From the NCBI RefSeq assembly GCF_017916325.1, contig NC_090168.1, forward strand, positions 898,143-962,142: a DNA stretch of 64,000 nucleotides, written 5' to 3'. Origin of the DNA: Leishmania martiniquensis. Its lineage: Eukaryota > Euglenozoa > Kinetoplastea > Trypanosomatida > Trypanosomatidae. How positions within the stretch are numbered: position 1 is the first letter of the stretch; each line of letters starts with the position of its first letter. A model generated the notes under the pieces. It made no database searches. It was not told where the DNA came from and saw only the letters and a list, made by a program, of their open reading frames with translations. The translations under genes and the position numbers were made by a program. Below, one piece after another: positions 51,921-59,913 of the stretch.

Positions 51921-52679
51921 GCCGGTGCTGCGTGTGGACCCGCTGTCGTGCGGCAGGTGTCGTGGCGTATCACACCGAAACAAGGGACTGAGAAGCGAGA
52001 AGCGCAAGAGCGACACGCGATGCTGGGGGTTGGAAAGCCGTCCCAGCCTACCCTGCAGTGCGTGTGTGCAACTTTGGTGGCCTCTCCCCCGTCCGAACGG
52101 GTGGGCTGTGGTGAGGCGCAGGTGCTGCAAGCACGACGAGGACTCCCCTAATAATATTATCCTGGCCTACAGATTCCCATGCGGAGACTCTCCACCGCGT
52201 AGGATGAGATGCAGCGGCGTGAGGCGACGGAGCGAGACACCGCGGTACGCAGGCTGAGCAGAGGCCCTCAGAAGGCCCCAGCGGGGGGGCTGCTCGACTT
52301 CCTCCTTTGGCTCATGCAGCATGTGCCCAGAGCATCCCCCTCCTTCTACCCGCACGACAGGCGCCACCGCCTCCGCCGCGGAGCAGGATCCTGGACGCGG
52401 CCTGCCTGGATCGAGGTATACCGTCCACTCCACTGTGGCGGCGATCGCGCCGCGCATATTCGACGATAAAGAGCGAGGAAGGACCATCGGCTAATGTTAC
52501 GCGCATGACCCTGATTCAGTGGCAGACGGCTCGCCCGAGACAACCCGCATTTCGCCGTACGGCATCAGGGGGGGGGCGCTGCTGCTGCTGCAAGTTGATG
52601 CACTTCCTGCTGTGTGCGCAAGGGAAAGGGCACGCCAAAAGGCAAACCATCCTCTGCCGTTCACGATGAGAAAGGGGCG

Positions 52680-53152
52680 ACGCCTCCGCGAGGGCGGCAT
52701 CCCAGTCCGGCGGATGCGCTCTGTCGAGCGGCCTGGCAGCCTCCCCCTCCTTATCCTCTGCCAAACGCCGAGCCGCTTCTGGAGGTGCCGACCTGGGGCC
52801 GAGCACCCGCGACATGGGAAGAGGGGTGGCCAGCGGTGCAGCGCCACGGATGCCGGCGGCCAGGCCCTGTGTAGCGCTGCGTCGCCGCAAGGTGCGGCGG
52901 TGCGCAGGCTTCGTGCCATGCGTTTGGTGAGCGGAGTGTCGGCGTCACGCGGGTGCACCTCGCCCGGCCCTGGCACCGCCTGCTGGTGTGGGGCGCCCCC
53001 CTGCGCACCACCCCGATGCGGATGCAGGCACGTGGCGGCCTGCATGGCGGGGGTGTCCACGCGGCTGCTTTGCACGAGCCGACAGGCGTGCGGGGCGGGT
53101 AGGGCTTTGGGGCAGGGTGGCGTGCTCGGATGGCGGGGCCGGCGCACTGCTG
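52680..53152 (-). repeat. dispersed repeat, copy B (inverted relative to copy at 29.3 kb)
   Basis: About 470 bp whose reverse complement matches 29266-29713 almost perfectly apart from one replaced segment at about 53045-53095, which is longer here. On the minus strand the protein-like frame (RLAEDKEGEAARPLDRAHPP) continues beyond the homology end (at 52680) for about 60 codons, whereas in copy A it stops at once. The very low divergence argues for recent transposition, duplication or gene conversion. Confidence 0.85.
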
Positions 53153-53183
53153 CGAGGGATGTCGGTGCGGCTGCTTTGCACGA
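53061..53183. repeat. 17-bp direct repeat, 106 bp apart
   Basis: GCGGCTGCTTTGCACGA occurs at 53061-53077 and again at 53167-53183. The first lies in the segment of copy B that is absent from copy A; the second lies just outside the repeat boundary. It may be a footprint of a tandem duplication or of insertion/repair at the element end. Confidence 0.8.
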
Positions 53184-54324
53184 TTCGATGGGGCGTGTGA
53201 CAGGCCAGGGGACTGGGGTGAGGTGGAGCTTCTGCGCTATGTAGAGCAGCGGATCGGTCCTGCTGAAATGAAGGGACAGGAGATGTCGCGTGCGCTTTCA
53301 CACCATTCCTCGTCTCCTTGTCTTTTCGCGAGCTGATGCGCGCGCCTCTCCGGGAGATTTAGTGCCCGCATTCTTCCGCCTCTCTTCGAGACTGCCAAAT
53401 TCTGAGGTTGAGCCTCTGCCGACTGCGTTCATCTTGGCAGGCACATGTGTATGCCCCGTAGGTGGCGTCTTCATGGTGTATGTGGCGCCGTCAAGGGCGA
53501 CTGTGGCTCTGAGGCAATGGAAGAGATGGTGGAGTCGGATGAGGCGGGTGCTTCAATCAGTGCGGTGACGGTATTCGTCGAAAGGGTAAAGGAAGAGGCT
53601 GGGTAGTAGAGATCTCTGATGCCTGCGACACCTCTTGGTGGCCCGTTGCCCTGCGTGGCGCTCTGAGATTCCCCTCTGCCTCCTCTTTTTCCTCTGATTT
53701 CGCTGGATCGGGTGCCCCGCCCCGTTTCGTCTCCTCCTCACCTCTTCCTTGCGTGCGCACTGGTGCTCGCGAGGATGGCTGGTGCTGTGCGCTTTTCTGG
53801 CGACCTCGAGCAAAGATGCCGTCTCTCTTCGCTGTGCCTCTCAACACCGCTGTTTTCTCTTCGCGTCCTGTTTTCCATCTTCATATTTCGGACGTGCCCA
53901 TATCACCCGCAAACGGCCACCACCTGACACACTTTTGCACACGTGCGCGCCGCTTCTCTTCTCGTCTTCTTCCTCCGCTGTGCGCAGTAGTGACGTTTGC
54001 GTTAGCTGCCCTACAGTGAAGAGAGCGGGAACGCTGTGGGCAAGTCACTTGAAGCAAAAAAAAGCGCTGTGAGACTGGGGGAGAAGCAGCCACGTTCGAG
54101 GCTCTTCGGCTTCCTCTCATTGATGTATTTCTCGCATCCCTTGCTGAGTTTCGGAAGGGGCACCGCCTTCAACGCGCTGAAGGAAAGGAGGAGCAGACCC
54201 CCACGCACGCGCGCACACATACACACAGGCACATAGAAAGAACCCTTCAGACACACACGACGGCACGTAGGCGCGTTGCGCTGCGCTCTTGCTTTCACGC
54301 GGCTGCCCACGAGCCTACCATTTA

Positions 54325-57300
54325 ATGCCTCAGAAGCGGGGCTTCGGGCACCCATCGGGGCCTGCTGGCCCATCGTTGGTGACCTCATCTTCCCGCACCC
54401 CCCTTCATACGCAGGAGCTGATGCTGTTTAGCAGCCCCATCTCTGCCGCGCCGACAAAGCGATCGATATCGACAAATAAGCGGACAGCATCCTCTCACTT
54501 TGCCGGCGCGCGCCAGGCTAGACAACCGCGTAGCTCTCCACAGCATCGCGAGGCACCATTCTCGTCGGCCGCCCGCGACTCGAACGATCGCGCGACAGCC
54601 GAGTACGAGCCTCTGCCTGAGAACTACCGTGTGGCACCGTGCCGCTCGCTTACAGCGTCCTCTTCCTCTACTGCCCTCGCATCGCCTGCGACTGTCACGG
54701 CAAGTGGCAGCGGCAGCCGCATTCCGCTCCCGCCTCCCCAGCGGCAGGCTCCACTGGCGAGGGGAGCCAGTCGAGGGGCTGGGACGGCATCCCGCGCTGC
54801 CTCGGTTGTTGCCTCTGGCGCTGGAAGCCGAGTAATTCGCCTTCTACGCGATGCGCGCGCCGCAGTGCTCGACCCTATCCGACCCGAGACGCCATTCGAG
54901 GCCTTTGCGTCGGTTTCTCCTGCGTCGGCGTTTGCGCCAGCGGAAGGGCTCGGCCTGGGCTCCGCGTCTGCCTCGCTTCTCGCTCGCCGCCCTCATGGGC
55001 TGGAGCGCCGCTCGCAGCGCCGGCTGCCTGCCGGACGTCGCCTAGCTCCCATGGCACCACCGCCCTCAGCGCCAACGTCGCTCTTTTCGGGCGCAGCTCT
55101 CGAGACGGCCGGGGAAAGCGCGGCCGCATCTTCGGCGAATCTGGTCACCGGGGACAGCGAGCCTCGCAGCGCGGTTTTTTCTTCATCCACCTCTCACTCA
55201 TCTCGTCTGCCACTCACAGGGAGACTAAATCCCCTCGGCCGCCTCTCCGCTGAAAGCTGCGCAGACCACAGCCACATGGGCCAGCCGCCTGCCATTGCTC
55301 AGGGTCATGGTATCGATGCCCGGAAATTCGCGCTGTTGTATCCCATGGCGCAGCAGGCGGGCAGCTCGCGAGTGGCGGAGGCGGTGGATCTTCTTTTTCA
55401 GCTAAAGCAGTGGGTGGTATCCGCATCACCCTCTACCGGAGGTGCGTCCCTGCTGGACAAGGTGGCCGTAGAGTGTCTGCGAACGACTTTACTGCACTTC
55501 TGCCAGCATTGGCCAAATGGAGCCACGCTGCAGCAGGCTGTGGATGACTACTCGGCCAAGAGCTTGGGGACAGTGGAGTTGGGCGGCGCCGAGGGCGCCT
55601 GCGCATCGACTTCAACGGGGAGCACCCTTGCACCACTGTTGTACACGCAGGCGGCCTTCCTGGCTGCGTCTGTAATGCTGCAGAGTTTCCCAGTGGTAGC
55701 GCTTCTAACGGAAGCCGCTTCTTTTGAGCCGACCCTACGCACGCTGCATATCATCGCTGACGCTGGCCTCGCGGGGTGGATATCGCAAGAGACTCGTGTT
55801 CTCGGGGCACTTGTAGAGGTTCTCCGGCTGTTGGCGGGGTCCGGGCTGGGTGCGCATCCACGGGAGCTGGAGTGGGTCGCAGCGATCTTAGATACTGTTG
55901 CCTTTTGTTGCGAAGACGACGCTGCTGCTGCCGCCATCGTGTCTGCTAGTGCATCTTCGGGGGCTGGCGATCCGATCATGTCTCGTCATGGGCAGCGACT
56001 GCAAAGCAGTGAGCTGGCGACACACGGGAATCGTCCTCTTTCCAGCCACGGGGAGGCAGACATGATTCGCGGCAGCGGGCTTGTAGACGATGACGCTGAG
56101 AGCCAGCTGCTCAGCACGCAGCGCCGGCAGCAGCTATCCCATTGGAGGTCCACCGCACTTCAGCCCGAGCTCTCCCTCTTTCACCTCCACCCGCGTCCTG
56201 TCAACAGCGCCTCCTTCGCGGATGCTGTCCCAGCAGGGCCACCGTTAAGCTGTGTGCGAAGTGGGCTTGACAGGGCTGCTGCCTTGGCACCTGTGCTCAA
56301 CCCACCCTCCACTGTACCAGTGGAGCACGGCAGCCTTCGTGCTCACCTTGTGTCTCTCGGGTTTCTGTTGAGTCTGAAGCAAATCAGCGATCACGCGGTG
56401 GCGCGCTGCTCGCCCTCGAGTGAGAATCTGGCGATCTCTCCGTCAGCGCACTCCTTCGCATTCCTGGCGACTGCCATTGGCACCCTTTATCGATGCTTCG
56501 CTCAGAGCCACCCGGAAGAGTTGCGTGGGCTCGGCGTCTTGGGCACCCTTACGAGCATGCTAAATACCTTCGCTGTGGAGACGACAGCAGTTGAGGCGGT
56601 CGCGCGTGCTTTGGTAAAGCTGACGTATGTTGATGAGTGCTTGGCGGATATGCAGGCGAACACCGCCGTGATTGCAGCCGCCGCGCACGCGCTGCGCTCA
56701 CAGCTGTCCCGCGCACACGCGACCCCCTCTCATGGGCTGGCGATAGAGTTGCTAGTTTCCCGTCTGTGCGGCGTGATGGCGCGCGTCGCGGAAGACAGCA
56801 CGGAGCAGCAGGAGTACCTTGTTTCCGCGCCCATGGCGCAGTTGTTGGAGGCGCTGACACTTCGCTACGTCACCGTCACCGATCTCGAAGAGGCTGAGCC
56901 AGAACGCTTCATTGCGCCGCTGCCGTTACCACCAGCGCCAGTGCTGCAGGCTGTGGTCTGGGTGCTCGGCATTGCAGCGATGTCGCCCCGATGCCCTTTG
57001 CATCTCGTGCAGTCGGTGACGCCCCCGCTGGTGCGCCTCTTGGGAGTACTCAGGAGAATACCGAGCATGCAGCTGACGGCGATTTACGTGCTCATGTGCC
57101 TCAGTAACCTTTCGTACTTCTTCGGCGCCTGCGAGTCGGCAGAGGGCAGTGGCTGCGGGGGCGAAGGCGGGGATGCGTCTGCCTGGCTTCCCTCCCTCTA
57201 CAGCTCCCTTGGGCTGCTGCTGGCGAGCTACCTGTTTGAGGACAACGTCGAGGCCACCGTGGAGGCCACTCGCATCCTCGGTAATATCAGCTACACCAAC

Positions 57301-57675
57301 GCCGGCCGCGACTGGATGGAAGCGAACAGATGCGACGAAGTGGCTGTGCTCTTCCTCGGACATGAGGACTATCGTGTCGCGTACAACTGCAGCGGCGTGC
57401 TGCTGAACTTGACGGCCGCATCGCCGTGCCGCATTGTAGAGGAGCCGGAGCTGCTGCAGATGATGCTGTCGTACACCTCACGGTACACCGACGAGGGTCG
57501 AATCGAGGCCAAGGCCACTCTTGCGGAGGCACGACTGCGTCAGAAGCTGCAGCAGAGCGGCGAGGATGTGGAAGAACTGCTGTCGGAGGTAAGAAGCCAC
57601 ACCTCACAGATCGCCGACCTGGTGGAGAAGCTGCTCCTCAACGTGCATGGCTTGCTGACTTTATCGACGGCATAA
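54325..57675 (+). CDS. ARMC2-like armadillo-repeat protein
   Basis: 1116 residues. Residues 1 to about 340 are Ser/Ala/Pro/Arg-rich and probably disordered. From about 350 the chain becomes helical, with armadillo/HEAT-like repeats to about 1060. The best-defined repeats are near 975-1040: VEATRILGNISYTNAGRDWM, then VLFLGHEDYRVAYNCSGVLLNLTA. These match the C-terminal repeats of ARMC2, a protein needed for assembly of axonemal radial spokes/central apparatus in algae and sperm. Several insertions of low complexity interrupt the helical part. A short coiled coil closes the chain (LRQKLQQSGEDVEELLSEV). A flagellar role is inference from the family. The ATG at 54325 is the first after the likely acceptor near 54148; the frame extends upstream only without ATG. 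Confidence 0.85.
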   Translation: MPQKRGFGHPSGPAGPSLVTSSSRTPLHTQELMLFSSPISAAPTKRSISTNKRTASSHFAGARQARQPRSSPQHREAPFSSAARDSNDRATAEYEPLPENYRVAPCRSLTASSSSTALASPATVTASGSGSRIPLPPPQRQAPLARGASRGAGTASRAASVVASGAGSRVIRLLRDARAAVLDPIRPETPFEAFASVSPASAFAPAEGLGLGSASASLLARRPHGLERRSQRRLPAGRRLAPMAPPPSAPTSLFSGAALETAGESAAASSANLVTGDSEPRSAVFSSSTSHSSRLPLTGRLNPLGRLSAESCADHSHMGQPPAIAQGHGIDARKFALLYPMAQQAGSSRVAEAVDLLFQLKQWVVSASPSTGGASLLDKVAVECLRTTLLHFCQHWPNGATLQQAVDDYSAKSLGTVELGGAEGACASTSTGSTLAPLLYTQAAFLAASVMLQSFPVVALLTEAASFEPTLRTLHIIADAGLAGWISQETRVLGALVEVLRLLAGSGLGAHPRELEWVAAILDTVAFCCEDDAAAAAIVSASASSGAGDPIMSRHGQRLQSSELATHGNRPLSSHGEADMIRGSGLVDDDAESQLLSTQRRQQLSHWRSTALQPELSLFHLHPRPVNSASFADAVPAGPPLSCVRSGLDRAAALAPVLNPPSTVPVEHGSLRAHLVSLGFLLSLKQISDHAVARCSPSSENLAISPSAHSFAFLATAIGTLYRCFAQSHPEELRGLGVLGTLTSMLNTFAVETTAVEAVARALVKLTYVDECLADMQANTAVIAAAAHALRSQLSRAHATPSHGLAIELLVSRLCGVMARVAEDSTEQQEYLVSAPMAQLLEALTLRYVTVTDLEEAEPERFIAPLPLPPAPVLQAVVWVLGIAAMSPRCPLHLVQSVTPPLVRLLGVLRRIPSMQLTAIYVLMCLSNLSYFFGACESAEGSGCGGEGGDASAWLPSLYSSLGLLLASYLFEDNVEATVEATRILGNISYTNAGRDWMEANRCDEVAVLFLGHEDYRVAYNCSGVLLNLTAASPCRIVEEPELLQMMLSYTSRYTDEGRIEAKATLAEARLRQKLQQSGEDVEELLSEVRSHTSQIADLVEKLLLNVHGLLTLSTA

Positions 57676-58621
57676 AAAAAAAGAAAGCATCGCCAGGAGG
57701 TGCTAAAAGGTGCACAAGAGACCACCGCGCTGGACCGCGTGTTAGTCGTTGTGGCGCTTTACGGCAATGCGCGCCTTCAAAGCGCATGCACGGCTGGTGC
57801 GTCGTGGCTGCAGGTCGACTCCCTCCTCCCCCTTCTGCCTGCTGTGGTCGACCTGCCGATACCTCCTCTTTCATCGCATTACTTTCTCAGGTGCGATGCC
57901 GCCCCTCCCCCCTCCCTCCCTCCCTCATGTACATAATCGATGATGCTGACGCTGTGTGTAATGTGTGCTGTGAGCTTGCGTAATGGTTGTCGGTGCGTAT
58001 ATACACGGAGTGTGTATAGCCACATATAGAGAAGCAAATTTCAGTCGATCCGTTCACAACAGCAGCAGCAGCAAGAGCGACAGGCTGCCCCGCTATTTCT
58101 TTCCACCCCATTGGAAGGCGGGGCTACGCCGGCTCGCCGAGCACCAATGATTACACATGCACTGCCGCCCTCCCCCTCCCCACCCACCCAACCAGCGTGC
58201 AAGCTTCGCCTTTCTGAGCCGAAGTAAGCTGCCCCGTGTGCACGATCCGAAGTATGTCGTCGATTTTGCGTCAAAAATGAGGGGTCTCACTTCGTCATCT
58301 GCGATGCTTTGCGTCTCAGGCGACAGGTGAGCAAGAGCGCCGATGTGCGCGTCCTCATGTATCGAGGACAAGATGGGACGGCACGCAGCACGCTTCAACG
58401 TCGCCGCCCCCCTCCCCCTCTCCCTTTTCTCTTGCCGCCGCTCCTTCACAGCTCTTACACTTTGCCCTTTAACCCCCATCACGGCGAGGTGAAGCAACAC
58501 CCCCTCAACGACGCAACCATAACCGCAGCGTCCCACACAACGACAGACGGGAGACGCACTGGTCACAGCGCAAGAGAGGAACAGAAGAAAGGTGAAAAGG
58601 GAGTAGGGAGGTGAGCTTGTG
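57676..58621. other. intergenic/UTR tract, no gene seen
   Basis: About 0.95 kb. A (CCCT)n run lies at 57902-57926. Pyrimidine sequence at about 58405-58450 ending in AG (58449-58450) is a good acceptor for the next gene, with no ATG between it and 58622. Confidence 0.6.
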
Positions 58622-59164
58622 ATGAATGCGCACAAAGAATTGGACGCTGCCGCAGCCGCAGCGTCGGCGCCGAGCTCGTCATTGTCGCCACCCCCTTCAA
58701 TATCCCCTTCCTCGCTTCCAGCTCCTCGTGCGGTAGGAACGCTTCCAGACTGCTGCACAGAGGCTTTCAAAGAGCACTACAGAAAAGGCGAGGTGCCGCG
58801 GTTTGGCTGCTATGATCCAGTGTATCTCCGCCAGGCGGTGGACACCTCGCCGACAATCGACTCAGCCGCTCGAAGCTCAACGCATGCGAGCTTTTTCCCA
58901 CCCTTCTCGTCGCTTGTTCACGCTTATGCTGACCATGGCGCAGCATCGTCCTCTTCCCTTCTAGCTAGCGGCCTCGCTGACATGCCTTCGGTGGAAGAAG
59001 GTGCAGATCAGGACACAGCGACGCTGACAGCGGATCGTGCTCGGCCACTGCGCACCTGGGAGTACATCACGAACCCAGAGGAGATGTGGAATTGGCCGCC
59101 GCTGACGATGAAGATCCCCCCTGCTTCTGATTTTGAGCGCATCTTGCTGGATCGTGCACCCTGA
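58622..59164 (+). CDS. small conserved-looking protein of unknown function
   Basis: 180 residues; not recognised. The N-terminus has an Ala run and a Ser/Pro-rich stretch (about 10-40). Then comes a folded-looking segment (CCTEAFKEHYRKGEVPRFGC, YDPVYLRQAV, about 44-74), a Ser/Ala linker, and a closing Trp-rich block (LRTWEYITNPEEMWNWPP, then KIPPASDFERILLD, about 141-178). The pattern of short ordered blocks at both ends of a linker recalls small structural or mitochondrial subunits, but that is a guess. The start is the first ATG after the AG at 58450, which supports a real gene despite the modest length. Confidence 0.65.
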   Translation: MNAHKELDAAAAAASAPSSSLSPPPSISPSSLPAPRAVGTLPDCCTEAFKEHYRKGEVPRFGCYDPVYLRQAVDTSPTIDSAARSSTHASFFPPFSSLVHAYADHGAASSSSLLASGLADMPSVEEGADQDTATLTADRARPLRTWEYITNPEEMWNWPPLTMKIPPASDFERILLDRAP

Positions 59165-59855
59165 GCTCTCTGCGCTGCAGAGACCCCCACCCTAGTCTGT
59201 GAGCCGACACGTGCGCGTACGCGGCTGTCATGTGCACCTTTTTTATTCACGCGCCTCGTGTGTGCCTCTATGCCTGCAGTGCGGTCGTTGTCGCCGCATC
59301 GTTCGCATTAAGTGTGGCAAGTGTGCGTGGTGCGTCTGCAGCGATGTGCCATGCTCGCACATCCTCACATGCCTTCGTGGTCTCTTTTTTTTCTGTTTGA
59401 ATGCGGCTGTTCGCTGCCATCTTACTACTGTGATGCCGCTTGCTCACCCGACGCTAGCGCACCTCACGGGCGAGCTCGGTTAGGGCTCTCCCTCGAAGGC
59501 CACTCCGATGTTGGCCAAAAGGTTTTCCTTACCTGCTTGCTGCAGAATTGACTCGCACTTTCGGTCCTGGGCTGACGCGCGCCTACGTGGAGGTTTGCTG
59601 CATCGCGGTGGCGTTGCAAGGCCGCCGTGCGATGAACCACCGTTTCTCTGTTTGGTAGCGCGCTGCCTTGGCCCTTGCGCACCCGTTGCCGTCTTTCTCT
59701 CTCTCCGTACTGATTGCCTCCTTGGCGCCATGCGCTGCACGCTTATACCCACACGCGCACCTCCGCGGCTACGGCATCAGGGAAGCCGCCATTCTTTCCT
59801 CACCCTCCTGCATACTCGCTTACCTTTTCCACGCTCCGCCTTGGCGCCATTAAAC
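59165..59855. other. intergenic/UTR tract, no gene seen
   Basis: About 0.7 kb. A Cys-rich frame around 59260-59380 lacks an ATG at its start and is taken as chance. Pyrimidine-rich sequence at 59790-59888 leads into the next gene. Confidence 0.6.
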
Positions 59856-59888
59856 TTTTTTCCCCCTTCGCTTCTGCTTTACTTTCAG
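59856..59888 (+). promoter_or_regulatory. probable trans-splice acceptor for the Nup107-like gene
   Basis: Long T/C tract ending in CAG at 59886-59888, 25 bases before the ATG at 59914; textbook layout for kinetoplastids. Confidence 0.55.
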
Positions 59889-59913
59889 TGCAAGAGCCTC
59901 TCGCACGTCTGCA

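Larger units (their letters stand above)
48835..54324. other. very long gene-free tract (about 5.5 kb)
   Basis: No convincing gene on either strand. It holds low-complexity pyrimidine sequence (48960-50000), a C12 run and a (CA)n run, then GC-rich sequence at about 51000-53250 with a degenerate element and copy B of the dispersed repeat. Pyrimidine-rich sequence at 53640-53900 and near 54105-54148 follows. The AG near 54148 is a likely acceptor for the next gene, since no ATG lies between it and 54325. Confidence 0.5.

Noticed and set aside
52519..53244. 241-codon plus-strand frame across repeat copy B
   Set aside because: It begins with GTG, is Cys/Arg/Gly-rich and reads the strand opposite to the more protein-like frame of the element.
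59260..59380. Cys-rich stretch (CLQCGRCRR...CGKCAWC) suggestive of a zinc finger
   Set aside because: No ATG opens the frame near it and there is no acceptor; likely chance in a TGC/TGT-rich sequence.
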